Below the pieces are notes generated by a model that did not search any database, had not been told where the DNA came from, and saw only the letters and a list, made by a program, of their open reading frames with translations. Positions 48,594-56,439 of a stretch of 64,000 bases of DNA are shown here, piece after piece. The position numbers and the translations under genes were made by a program. The stretch's first letter is position 1. Every line of letters begins with the position of its first letter. Origin of the DNA: Candidatus Latescibacterota bacterium (lineage in GTDB: Bacteria > Latescibacterota > UBA2968); contig JAJDYX010000039.1 in the NCBI GenBank assembly GCA_022824945.1, forward strand, positions 164,611 to 228,610, in the 5' to 3' direction.

Positions 48594-50798
48594 TTGAGAT
48601 TCGCGGCTTCCGTTCTCGTTTTTGTGTTCTGCTTTCTCGCGATTAGCGCATCGCAAGAGACGCGTTTGCTCGAGGGATATGTTTTTGATCGCAAAACCCA
48701 ACGCGCAATCGGCGATGTCGATATCGAACTCGATGATGATGGCGCAGAGGGCACGACAACCGATGAACGAGGCCGTTTTATCTTGCATCTGTCGGAGGGC
48801 GTTCATCGTCTGTCTTTTTTTCGTGTAGGCTATGGATTGGTGAGTCGGGAAGTAAAGGTCTCCGGTGAGAAGTTGCCCATTTTGTACGTCGAGATGGTCG
48901 CTCAAGAAATTTTTGTCGATACCATTGACGTGGTAGGGAAAAGTGCGGAAACTCGCTTTGAAGAATTGCACGAAGCCACGGGCGTGCTTTCTGGAGATGA
49001 ACTTCAGAAGAAATATAGCCTCACGCTTGCCGAGACGATGAAAAACGAGATTGGCGTTGCCATCCGCAGCATGGGTCCCGCACCTGCTCGCCCGGTTATA
49101 CGCGGTCTCAGTGGCGATCGCGTGCAGATCAATATAGATGGTATCGAGACTCGGGATTTATCCGCCACTTCTGCTGATCACGCGGTTACCGTCGAGCCTT
49201 TTAATTCGGAACGTCTCGAAATTATCCGGGGACCGCGCACGCTGCTTCACACGGCATCGGCCATTGGCGGGGTTATCAATGTGGTGAAACAGAAGATACC
49301 AGAAGACCATCCGCAGCGCGTTTTTGGCAGTGTCGGTGCTTATGGCGAGACGGTTAATCGGGGGTATCTCTCAGCCGCTGGAATCACAGTGCCTGTGGGG
49401 CCGCTCGCGCTGTATGCCGAGACCACGTATCGCAATACCCGGGATGTGCAAACACCCATTGGCAGACTCGCCAATACGCCTATTGACACGCGCACGCATA
49501 CGTTCGGTCTGTCATATCCCACTGACCGGGGGTATATCGGTGCTTCTTTTGATCAGTTCGATACCCAATACGGCATTCCCGGTGGATTTATTGGCGGGCA
49601 TCCCAATGGCGTAGATCTGGATATTGATCGTCGCGTGTTTGATGGCAAGGCGGCCTTCCATTTTGACCGCGAGGTGTTCAGTAGCGTAGAGATGGATTTT
49701 ACTAGGACCTACTATCATCACTTCGAGTACGAATCCAGCGGCAGTATTGGGTCCGAGTTTTTGTTCCACGACTACCGTGGTGATCTCAAGTTGCATTTGA
49801 ATACACACGGCCTGACGCGAAATACCGTTCTCGCTCTCGGCTTTGGTCATCACAATCTCAAATTGGGGGCGTTTGTTTTTACGCCGCCCACGCGAGAGCA
49901 AAATGCTTCTTTGGGTCTCTACCACGAATGCACCTATCGCGATATCGAATTTCAGGCCTCTGCGCGTTATACGTATGCCGACTTTGATCCGCGCCCAAGA
50001 ACAAAGAGTATTGCAGATCTCGATGTAGATCGCACCTTTCACGCATGGTCCGCGGCGATTAGTCCGCTTGTGTCCTTTACTGATCGGCTAACCGGCGGTT
50101 TAAACTTGAGTCGATCCCAGCGCGTGCCCACGATTGAAGAGCTTTATAACGATGGACCGCATCTGGCTGCGTACACTTTTGAGGTGGGCAATGTCAATCT
50201 CGAGGCTGAGACAAGCCTGGGCTTCGAGGTCTTTTTTCATTATTTGCAACCGGGTTTCAATTTTGTTTTGAGCGGATATTGGAATGAGTTTGATACCTAT
50301 ATTGCCCCGCGCAATACCGGAGAGATCAATTTTGCCCAACTTCTGCCGATTTACGCTGCCGATGGTGTTGCCGCGCGGTTTTTGGGCCTGGAGATGCAGG
50401 TGGGGTGGCGTTTGAATACGCGTTTGAATCTGGAATTAAACGGTAGTTATGTGCGCGGCGAGAACAGGGATGAGGATTTGCCTCTGCCCGAGATTCCGCC
50501 GCTCAAGTTTGTCGGAAGTACGACCTATGAGCATCCCTTGCTTACCGTTGGAGGAACTGCGGAGCTTGTCGCGAGACAGGAGCGCGTGGATATATTTGAA
50601 GATCCTACGGATGGCTATGCTGTTTTCGGTGTGTATGCCCAGCGCGACATTAATACCGATCATACCCGCCATAGTATTATTCTCTCTTTGAACAATCTTT
50701 TGGATACGGAATACCGCAATCATCTTTCGCGCATTCGGTCTGTGATGCCCGAAATAGGGCGGAGTATTAAGGTGCATTACAAGATGTCTTTCTTTTAA
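48594..50798 (+). CDS. TonB-dependent receptor, copy 2
   Basis: A 734-aa paralogue of 45124-47325, also starting at TTG (48594) with GGAGA upstream. Plug and most barrel strands are almost identical to copy 1; differences concentrate in the signal and regulatory domain (for example IGDVDIELDDDGAEGTTTDE) and a few loops. The C-terminus again ends with an aromatic residue (KVHYKMSFF). Likely the same or a closely related metal ligand; loop differences could change ligand preference or phage sensitivity. Confidence 0.88.
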   Translation: MRFAASVLVFVFCFLAISASQETRLLEGYVFDRKTQRAIGDVDIELDDDGAEGTTTDERGRFILHLSEGVHRLSFFRVGYGLVSREVKVSGEKLPILYVEMVAQEIFVDTIDVVGKSAETRFEELHEATGVLSGDELQKKYSLTLAETMKNEIGVAIRSMGPAPARPVIRGLSGDRVQINIDGIETRDLSATSADHAVTVEPFNSERLEIIRGPRTLLHTASAIGGVINVVKQKIPEDHPQRVFGSVGAYGETVNRGYLSAAGITVPVGPLALYAETTYRNTRDVQTPIGRLANTPIDTRTHTFGLSYPTDRGYIGASFDQFDTQYGIPGGFIGGHPNGVDLDIDRRVFDGKAAFHFDREVFSSVEMDFTRTYYHHFEYESSGSIGSEFLFHDYRGDLKLHLNTHGLTRNTVLALGFGHHNLKLGAFVFTPPTREQNASLGLYHECTYRDIEFQASARYTYADFDPRPRTKSIADLDVDRTFHAWSAAISPLVSFTDRLTGGLNLSRSQRVPTIEELYNDGPHLAAYTFEVGNVNLEAETSLGFEVFFHYLQPGFNFVLSGYWNEFDTYIAPRNTGEINFAQLLPIYAADGVAARFLGLEMQVGWRLNTRLNLELNGSYVRGENRDEDLPLPEIPPLKFVGSTTYEHPLLTVGGTAELVARQERVDIFEDPTDGYAVFGVYAQRDINTDHTRHSIILSLNNLLDTEYRNHLSRIRSVMPEIGRSIKVHYKMSFF

Positions 50799-50821
50799 TT
50801 TTGAAGATCAGGAGTCTGCAC

Positions 50822-51532
50822 ATGCATCATCCCACTGAATCAAAAGAAAAACTCGATATTCTCGAACACGGCGCGCCTGTTGATGGGAAACCGCAGACGA
50901 GCGACCGACGGCTTTACATGCAGTTGCAGGTTTTTACGGATGTCGGGAATGTTGGTGCCGTATCTCAGGTGCTTGATCAAAGCGGTCTCGATGTCGCGCT
51001 CTATCTCGATGCGCACGATCCCTGCGGTATTGGTATTGTGTTTTTGGCCGAATCACCGGATTTATTTGTGACTGATATTCGCGCGTTGCTCAATAGCGAT
51101 CCGTTTTCTGCCTGTACACGCCGTCCTGAACTTACAATGCTCGGACGTACGTATGCCACGGGTTATGAGCCAGATCTCGAATACGCCCTTATTGACCGAC
51201 CGCGCGATAATGTGCTCAATCCCGAATGGCCCTGGGCGATCTGGTACCCGTTGCGTCGCAACGGGGCTTTTGCTCGTCTCGATCACAGGGAACAGCGCAA
51301 AATTTTGATGGAGCACGCTTCTATTGGACGCGCTTATGGACGCGAAGATTATGCGCACGATGTTCGCCTGGCCAGCTATGGTCTCGATGCCGATGATAAT
51401 GATTTTGTCATTGGTTTGATCGGCGCAGAGCTTTATCCGCTCTCTCGCGTTGTGCAGGATATGAGAAAAACCCAGCAAACCGCACTTTATGTCGAGTCGC
51501 TGGGTCCGTTTTTTGTAGGAAAGAAAGTGTGA
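50822..51532 (+). CDS. Chlorite dismutase family protein, HemQ-like (coproheme decarboxylase type)
   Basis: A 236-aa protein of the Cld/HemQ superfamily. WYPLRRNGAF supplies the Tyr142 equivalent of the HemQ radical tyrosine, ILMEHASIGRAYG the proximal heme ligand His165, and ASYGLDADDNDFVIGLIG the typical GLDD..DFV segment. HemQ oxidatively decarboxylates coproheme to heme b; distinguishing HemQ from other clade members needs a tree. AGGAG precedes ATG 50822, which lies 23 bp after receptor 2. hemB at 23.5 kb is the other heme gene in the window. Confidence 0.82.
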   Translation: MHHPTESKEKLDILEHGAPVDGKPQTSDRRLYMQLQVFTDVGNVGAVSQVLDQSGLDVALYLDAHDPCGIGIVFLAESPDLFVTDIRALLNSDPFSACTRRPELTMLGRTYATGYEPDLEYALIDRPRDNVLNPEWPWAIWYPLRRNGAFARLDHREQRKILMEHASIGRAYGREDYAHDVRLASYGLDADDNDFVIGLIGAELYPLSRVVQDMRKTQQTALYVESLGPFFVGKKV

Positions 51533-51560
51533 GTAGAAGCAGGTCAGAGGTCGAAAGATT

Positions 51561-52307
51561 TCACAATTTTTCCAAAATTATCTTACGCATCGCATATGCC
51601 ATCAGGGGCGGGCACCATTTGCCCAGGAGAGCGACCATGCGATTGGTAGCACCTGGTACGATCAGGTGCTTTTTCTTTTGTACGCCTCGAAAGACATGGT
51701 GCGCTAATTTTTCAGGTGGCATGCGTTTTTCTTCGCGTGTGTTGTGCGGGCTGTGACGCCGTGCGTGGGCTGTGCGCGTTGGGCCGGGAAAAACTGTTGT
51801 GACGTGAATATTCTGCGGTGCGAGAGCGATGGATAAACTGCGTGCATAGGAGGCTAATCCGCTTTTGGTCGCAGCATAAGTTGCAGCACCCGGATAGCTC
51901 GTGTAGTGGGAAAGGGAGGAGATGAAGACGATGGACGCGCCTTTTGCGAACAGGTCGGCTTTGAGTAGTGCTGCTGTGAGTAGCATGGGTGCGTAGAAGT
52001 TCACTGCGATTACGCGTTCGTGATTTTCTATGCTTATGTCGGGAAATCGCCCCACGGCGTTGATGCCCGCGTTGTGTATCAATACGTCAATCGGTTTTCC
52101 CTGGATTAGTTTGGGGAGAACTCGCGCGATGCCTGTATCAGAACGCAGGTCTGTAATGACAAATCGCGCATTCAGTTCTCGTTCGACTCTCGCCGCGCCC
52201 GCGGCATCTATATCCACGCCCGTTATGGCATATCCTTCCTGTGCGAAGCGATGGGCAAGTGCTTTGCCAATTCCATGCGCTGCGCCTGTAATGACCGCGT
52301 GTTTCAT
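51561..52307 (-). CDS. Short-chain dehydrogenase/reductase (1)
   Basis: A 248-aa SDR: ITGAAHGIGKALAHRFAQ is the TGxxxGIG cofactor motif, IHNAG the structural NNAG equivalent, and SSLSHY plus YAATKSG the catalytic Ser-Tyr-Lys. The C-terminus is extended and hydrophobic (MVALLGKWCPPLMAYAMRK), possibly membrane-associated. Start at 52307 overlaps the stop of the upstream SDR by 4 bp, so the two are translated together. Substrate unknown. Confidence 0.88.
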   Translation of the reverse strand: MKHAVITGAAHGIGKALAHRFAQEGYAITGVDIDAAGAARVERELNARFVITDLRSDTGIARVLPKLIQGKPIDVLIHNAGINAVGRFPDISIENHERVIAVNFYAPMLLTAALLKADLFAKGASIVFISSLSHYTSYPGAATYAATKSGLASYARSLSIALAPQNIHVTTVFPGPTRTAHARRHSPHNTREEKRMPPEKLAHHVFRGVQKKKHLIVPGATNRMVALLGKWCPPLMAYAMRKIILEKL

Positions 52308-53035
52308 GTTGTACGCACCATGGCGTTGACCATGCCTTCGCAATAGCGTCCCAAAAATCGCGCCCATGCGTTTTGCCATCCAATTGTTGCGACAAAACGT
52401 CGTCCATCTATCGCCTGTGTGATTTTTTGGGCGACCCTTTCTGCGGACGGAAATTTCTTTGTCTTTTCGTTGTTCATGCCAATTTTTCGATGCAATCCCG
52501 TGCGCGTCGCTCCCGGGTGAATGATTTGTACATTTATGTCGCCCTCGATTTGTAGATTGCGTCCCAGAGTGTTGAGGGCTTCTTTGCTCGCTGCGTACAC
52601 GGCGTAATCGGGACAGGGGAATGCATGTGTGATTGAGCCGATCAGTACGAGTTTTCCATTGGTTCTTTTCAGGTATGGAATCAAGGTGTGCGTCAAGCGC
52701 AAGGGTGCCATCAGGTTGACTGCTACGATCTCTCGAATGCTTTCCGCACTTTGTTCGGCGATGGTTCCAAAATATCCGGTGCCAGCATTTTGAATTGCCA
52801 GATCTATGGCGTCGATTTTTTGTGCGTTTAGAAATTCGCATACCCGATCTGCACACTTGTCCTGCGATAGGTCTGCACGACAATATGTATTTTTGGTGTA
52901 TAACGCATCGTTGAGTGTGTCCAGTGCGCGTCTGCCCACCAGTACCAACCTATCTCCGCGCGACTGATAGATTTTTGCAAGTGCCCGACCAATCCCGTCT
53001 GTTGCACCGGTGATTAAGACTGTTTTCTTTTGCAT
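52304..53035 (-). CDS. Short-chain dehydrogenase/reductase (2)
   Basis: A 243-aa SDR: LITGATDGIGRALAKIY, IQNAG, IGSITH and YAASKEA supply cofactor and catalytic motifs. It shares the C-terminal pattern WARFLGRYCEGMVNAMV with its partner SDR, so the pair may form a heteromer or act in sequence on a lipid-like substrate. It starts 62 bp from the divergent AAA ATPase gene. Confidence 0.88.
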   Translation of the reverse strand: MQKKTVLITGATDGIGRALAKIYQSRGDRLVLVGRRALDTLNDALYTKNTYCRADLSQDKCADRVCEFLNAQKIDAIDLAIQNAGTGYFGTIAEQSAESIREIVAVNLMAPLRLTHTLIPYLKRTNGKLVLIGSITHAFPCPDYAVYAASKEALNTLGRNLQIEGDINVQIIHPGATRTGLHRKIGMNNEKTKKFPSAERVAQKITQAIDGRRFVATIGWQNAWARFLGRYCEGMVNAMVRTT

Positions 53036-53041
53036 TTGCTC

Positions 53042-53070
53042 TTGACGCCTCTCTTTCTGTCATGTACTAT
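53042..53070 (+). promoter_or_regulatory. Sigma-70 promoter for the AAA ATPase gene
   Basis: TTGACG (53042-53047), 17 bp, TACTAT (53065-53070), 27 bp before ATG 53098. Confidence 0.65.
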
Positions 53071-53097
53071 GCTCCTAACTTAACACAGGAGTTCTAT

Positions 53098-54309
53098 ATG
53101 ATCCAGCGTCTTGAAACGCTTTATTATCAGTGTTTGCGTCATATCGAGCAGGATCTCGCGCCTTTTCACATGCTGGTTGGTGCCAATGGTAGTGGTAAGA
53201 CGACCTTTCTCGACGCGATTGCGTTTTTGGGAGATTTTGTGCGCGATGGTCTCGATGCCGCTATTTATGACCGGGCGAATGATTTGCGCGATTTGACCTG
53301 GCACGGTTTTGCAGATCGATTTGAAATTGCTGTTGAATTGTCTGTGCCTGCACCTGAATCCAATCTGTTTTCAGATCGGGATTTTTCGCGGTGTCGATAC
53401 GAAGTCGCTATTGGCGTGACCGAAGAAAATGGCGAAGTCGAGATTCTGTCCGAGCGGGTGCTTTTGCTCACAGATATTCAGCGAGATGACCGCGCTGTTC
53501 AAGAATCGCTTTTTGCCGTAGAGGGCCCCACACCGCAAACTCTGGCGACACCAAGGCTACGCGGCGTCAAAACCATTGTCAATAAAGTGCCTGGTGGCAA
53601 TGATAAATTTTACGATGAATCCGGTGCGGGGTGGGACCCTTCTTTTAAGCTCGGCGCGAGGCGTTCGGCATTGGGCAATTTGCCCGAAGATAAAGCGCGT
53701 TTTCCCATTGCAACATGGCTCAAACACGTTCTTTCATACGGCATTCGCAAATTCGATTTCAACGGAGAAGGCATTCGCCGCCCCAGTCCGCCGGGGCAAC
53801 CGCGCACTCTGTTGTCCGATGGCGCCAATCTGCCCTGGGTGGTTGCTGCACTGAAAGAGAGTGAGCCGAGTAAGCATGCGGCCTGGCTGGAACTTTTGCG
53901 CACTGTTTTGCCGGGTTTATCCACTATTTATACGGTTGTGCGTCCCGAAGATCAACACTGCTATCTGGTGGTCAAGCACCACAATGATCTCGAAACGCCG
54001 TCGTGGATGTTGTCCGATGGAACGCTGCGATTGCTGGCTCTAACACTGCTGGTTTATGCGCCTGATGACGATGGGATATGTTTGCTCGAAGTTCCGGAAA
54101 ATGGTCTTCATTCCGGTGCGGTAGAAGCGGTATTCAAAGCTCTCAGTACTGTAGCACAGAATGAGGACAAAGCGCGTGCCCAAATTTTGACCACTACGCA
54201 TTCGCCCGTTGTTCTCGATCTGGCTGACCCCGAGCAATTGCTTTGTTTTGTGATTACTGAAACAGGTGCGACGGAAATTGTATCGGGTGTTGACAGCGGA
54301 GTGGGCTGA
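53098..54309 (+). CDS. AAA family ATPase (AAA_21, RecF/OLD-like)
   Basis: A 403-aa ABC-type ATPase: LVGANGSGKTTFLDAIAFLG is Walker A, SDGTLRLLALTLLVY the signature region, ICLLEVPENGLHSGAV the Walker B (with Val-Pro in place of Asp-Glu-Pro), and TTTHSPVVLDL the switch His. Relatives are often paired with DUF4276 or TOPRIM-type genes in defence or repair loci; here no partner follows, and the next gene is metabolic. AGGAG (53087-53091) fixes the start. Function unknown. Confidence 0.82.
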   Translation: MIQRLETLYYQCLRHIEQDLAPFHMLVGANGSGKTTFLDAIAFLGDFVRDGLDAAIYDRANDLRDLTWHGFADRFEIAVELSVPAPESNLFSDRDFSRCRYEVAIGVTEENGEVEILSERVLLLTDIQRDDRAVQESLFAVEGPTPQTLATPRLRGVKTIVNKVPGGNDKFYDESGAGWDPSFKLGARRSALGNLPEDKARFPIATWLKHVLSYGIRKFDFNGEGIRRPSPPGQPRTLLSDGANLPWVVAALKESEPSKHAAWLELLRTVLPGLSTIYTVVRPEDQHCYLVVKHHNDLETPSWMLSDGTLRLLALTLLVYAPDDDGICLLEVPENGLHSGAVEAVFKALSTVAQNEDKARAQILTTTHSPVVLDLADPEQLLCFVITETGATEIVSGVDSGVG

Positions 54310-54315
54310 TGGCTG

Positions 54316-54344
54316 TTGACATAGATGTAGTCTCCCGTTATATT
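54316..54344 (+). promoter_or_regulatory. Sigma-70 promoter for the ZTP riboswitch and AICAR transformylase
   Basis: TTGACA (54316-54321), 17 bp, TATATT (54339-54344), a consensus match placed ~15 bp before the riboswitch. Confidence 0.75.
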
Positions 54345-54359
54345 GATTCTACCAATAGT

Positions 54360-54442
54360 ATCTGACGCAACTGGCGAATATCCGGAAATAACCGGAGGGG
54401 AGCGTTAGAAACAAATATTCAAGGGGTCGATCGCCTGGGCTC
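54360..54442 (+). promoter_or_regulatory. ZTP/ZMP (pfl) riboswitch
   Basis: The pfl-motif core is visible: GACGCAACTGGCG, an intervening hairpin TCCGGAAATAACCGGA, GGGGAGCG, and after a linker CGATCGCCTGGGC, which overlaps the terminator stem. ZMP (AICAR monophosphate) accumulates when 10-formyl-THF is scarce; ligand binding would sequester CGCCTGGGC and prevent termination. The gene controlled, AICAR transformylase, is a classic target of this class. Confidence 0.85.
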
Positions 54443-54469
54443 AATCCGTTAGAGGATTGGGCTTTTTTT
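54439..54469 (+). terminator. Terminator of the ZTP riboswitch expression platform
   Basis: GCTCAATCC (54439-54447) and GGATTGGGC (54454-54462) form a 9-bp stem with one G-U pair, followed by seven T residues. The left arm is directly continuous with the conserved CGCCTGGGC of the aptamer. Confidence 0.85.
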
Positions 54470-54492
54470 ATTATTTCTCAAAGGATTGTCTT

Positions 54493-55668
54493 ATGCCTCA
54501 AGATGGACTGGTTCTGCGCTATGGCTGTAATCCGCATCAATCTGATGCGCGTGCGTACTCTCCCAGCGGCAAACTGCCCTTTACGGTGCTCAATGGCGCG
54601 CCGGGTTATATCAATCTGCTCGACGCACTCAATTCCTGGCAACTCGTGCGCGAACTCAAAGAGGTGCTCAATCTGCCGGCAGCCGCCTCTTTCAAACACT
54701 TAAGCCCTGCTGGTGCGGCTGTTGCCACGCCCATGTCTGACGCGCTGCAAAGGGCGTATTTTGTCGATGATCTCGTTCTTTCGCCTCTGGCTACGGCTTA
54801 TGCACGCGCTCGGGGTGCGGATAGGCTTTCTTCTTTTGGCGATTGGGTGGCTTTGAGCGATGAAGTGGATCAACCGACTGCGCGTTTGCTCAGCCGAGAA
54901 GTGTCCGATGGTATTATTGCGCCGAGGTATCAACCGGAGGCGTTCGATATTCTCAAGAAGAAAAAAGGCGGCAGTTATCCCATTCTCCAGATGGATGAAT
55001 CGTACACGCCTGCTGGTCCGGAGACTCGCGATGTTTTCGGTGTTGTTCTGGAACAGACGCGCAATGCCAAAGCCATTAATACAGATATTTTTACGAATAT
55101 TGTGACTGATAATAAAGAGGTTTCTCCCGAAGCAGAGCGCGATATGCTCGTGGCGACTATTGCTCTGAAGTACACGCAATCCAATTCGATGTGTTTTGCC
55201 TTTGATGGGCAGGTTATCGGCAATGGTGCCGGGCAGCAAAATCGTCTGGCGTGTACGGATATTGCTGCGGGGAAAGCCGAAGCGTGGTATTTGCGCCAGC
55301 ATCCGGATATTCTCGATTTCAAATTTAGAAGAGGTCTGAAACGCCCTGAAAAGATCAACGCTATTGAAGCTTATTTGCGCGGTAATATGACCGATGAGGA
55401 ACGTCGGATTTGGGAAGGTTGTTTCGATAGGGTACCTCTGTTTTTGAGCGAGGACGCGAGACGAGATTGGATTGGACAGATGGATGATATTGTGCTCAGT
55501 TCCGATGCGTTTATTCCCTTCCGAGATAATATTGATCGCGCCGCTCGTACGGGTGTCAAATATGTGGTTGAGACCGGGGGTTCAGTGCGCGACGACGATG
55601 TTATCGCAGCCTGCGATGAATACGGTATGCTTCTGGTTATGACCGGGGTGCGTTTGTTCCACCATTGA
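54493..55668 (+). CDS. AICAR transformylase (PurH-type, stand-alone formyltransferase)
   Basis: A 391-aa protein equal to the AICARFT part of PurH without the N-terminal IMP cyclohydrolase domain. LRYGCNPHQSDARAY opens the domain, SFKHLSPAGAAV holds the catalytic Lys-His pair, followed by ALKYTQSNSMCFAFDGQVIG, GAGQQNRLACT and SSDAFIPFRDNID. It formylates AICAR using 10-formyl-THF. ATG 54493 follows the terminator; regulation by ZMP through the upstream riboswitch fits its substrate. IMP cyclohydrolase must come from another gene. Confidence 0.93.
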   Translation: MPQDGLVLRYGCNPHQSDARAYSPSGKLPFTVLNGAPGYINLLDALNSWQLVRELKEVLNLPAAASFKHLSPAGAAVATPMSDALQRAYFVDDLVLSPLATAYARARGADRLSSFGDWVALSDEVDQPTARLLSREVSDGIIAPRYQPEAFDILKKKKGGSYPILQMDESYTPAGPETRDVFGVVLEQTRNAKAINTDIFTNIVTDNKEVSPEAERDMLVATIALKYTQSNSMCFAFDGQVIGNGAGQQNRLACTDIAAGKAEAWYLRQHPDILDFKFRRGLKRPEKINAIEAYLRGNMTDEERRIWEGCFDRVPLFLSEDARRDWIGQMDDIVLSSDAFIPFRDNIDRAARTGVKYVVETGGSVRDDDVIAACDEYGMLLVMTGVRLFHH

Positions 55669-55683
55669 GAATTAAAAGACAAC

Positions 55684-55757
55684 TGGATTGCGGCTTAAGG
55701 CATGCCGCAATGACGCCAGCTACTCGTCACGCCTGCATGCCTTAAGCAGGCGTCCAG
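55684..55757. repeat. REP-like palindromic repeat (ATTGCGGC family), copy C with extra hairpin
   Basis: TGGATTGCGGCTTAAGGCAT followed by GCCGCAATGACG: arms ATTGCGGC (55687-55694) and GCCGCAAT (55704-55711). A second hairpin CGCCTGC..GCAGGCG (55730-55736 and 55746-55752) follows, ending in GTCCAG. Between the transformylase and the MerR promoter nothing else is evident. Confidence 0.75.
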
Positions 55758-55809
55758 AATGGGGAGAGTTCTTAATTCGCATTAGAACTCATTGACCTCT
55801 TATTACCAA

Positions 55810-55896
55810 ACCTTAACGTAACGTCAAAGTTTTTCATTGACATTGATGTTGTGTTGAGGTATATTTTTTCGTCCAACTTTAACGTAACGTCAAAGT
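55810..55896 (+). promoter_or_regulatory. Promoter with two identical-type operators for the MerR-sigma operon
   Basis: Operator 1 (55810-55830, ACCTTAACGTAACGTCAAAG plus T) and operator 2 (55876-55896, ACTTTAACGTAACGTCAAAG plus T) are 21-bp dyads of 10-bp arms around a central A. Between them lie TTGACA (55837-55842), 17 bp, TATATT (55860-55865). One site is upstream of -35, the other in the early transcribed region. The sequence is of the ACGTTxACGT type bound by some MerR regulators such as LiuR. Autoregulation by the adjacent MerR protein is likely. Confidence 0.8.
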
Positions 55897-55932
55897 TTGT
55901 CTGTTCCGCTCATGAAAACGAGGTGATTTGTC

Positions 55933-56439
55933 GTGTCAAAATGCAAAGATGGTTTGATGCATATTGGGAAATTGGCAAAAGAAGCCGGTACGACTACCCG
56001 CACAGTGCGCTATTACGAAGAGATGGGTCTGATATATCCCGAATGTCGAAGTAGCGGTGGTTTTCGGTGTTATTCCCACGAGCAACTTGCGCGGTTGCGC
56101 ATGATCTTGAGTCTGAAAGAGATGGAATTTGATCTCGAACATATCAAGATCATTATTGACAAGCGAGAGCAAAACAAAACCGCAGGCGAACTCGCGCATG
56201 ATATTCTCGAAGATCTCAATGAACGCCTTAGTGAAGTTGAAGAACAGATTGAACACTACAAGCATATACGCAAAACGCTGACCCAAACCATAGCCAGTAT
56301 TTGCGCGTGTTTGCCCTGTGATCTCAGAGTTGAAGAGCGTCTCTGTCCAGCGTGTCAAACGCTCAACCAACCGACGTGTCAGTCCGTACCATTTTTTCAC
56401 TCCCCATCAACTGCCGAGACACTGGAATTAAAGCTATGA
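55933..56439 (+). CDS. MerR-family transcriptional regulator with Cys-rich C-terminus
   Basis: A 168-aa regulator: HIGKLAKEAGTTTRTVRYYE is the MerR helix-turn-helix, followed by GGFRCYSHEQLARLRMI, a coiled-coil dimer helix (~95-125), and a Cys-rich tail CACLPCD, CPACQ and later Cys that may bind metal or sense redox. Start GTG 55933 with GAGGTG upstream; ATG 55957 within the same frame is an alternative. Its stop overlaps the sigma factor start (ATGA), linking the two in translation. Signal unknown. Confidence 0.88.
   Translation: MSKCKDGLMHIGKLAKEAGTTTRTVRYYEEMGLIYPECRSSGGFRCYSHEQLARLRMILSLKEMEFDLEHIKIIIDKREQNKTAGELAHDILEDLNERLSEVEEQIEHYKHIRKTLTQTIASICACLPCDLRVEERLCPACQTLNQPTCQSVPFFHSPSTAETLELKL

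Larger units (their letters stand above)
47433..50798 (+). repeat. Tandem segmental duplication, unit 2
   Basis: Matches unit 1 (43428-47325) gene by gene except for the missing His-rich lipoprotein. It is bounded on the left by the terminator after receptor 1 and ends with receptor 2. Confidence 0.88.

Noticed and set aside
52308..52883. N-terminal extension of the first SDR into the second SDR
   Set aside because: The extension is only an out-of-frame reading of the overlapping upstream SDR gene; the family start MKHAVITGAA is at 52307.
54310..54366. Short frame starting MAVDIDVVSRYIDS after the AAA ATPase, considered as a partner gene
   Set aside because: It stops after 18 codons and is fully accounted for by the promoter and riboswitch leader.
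55810..55896. Two near-identical 21-mers considered as a minimal CRISPR array
   Set aside because: Only two copies, each a dyad, flanking promoter elements; no further repeats or cas genes.
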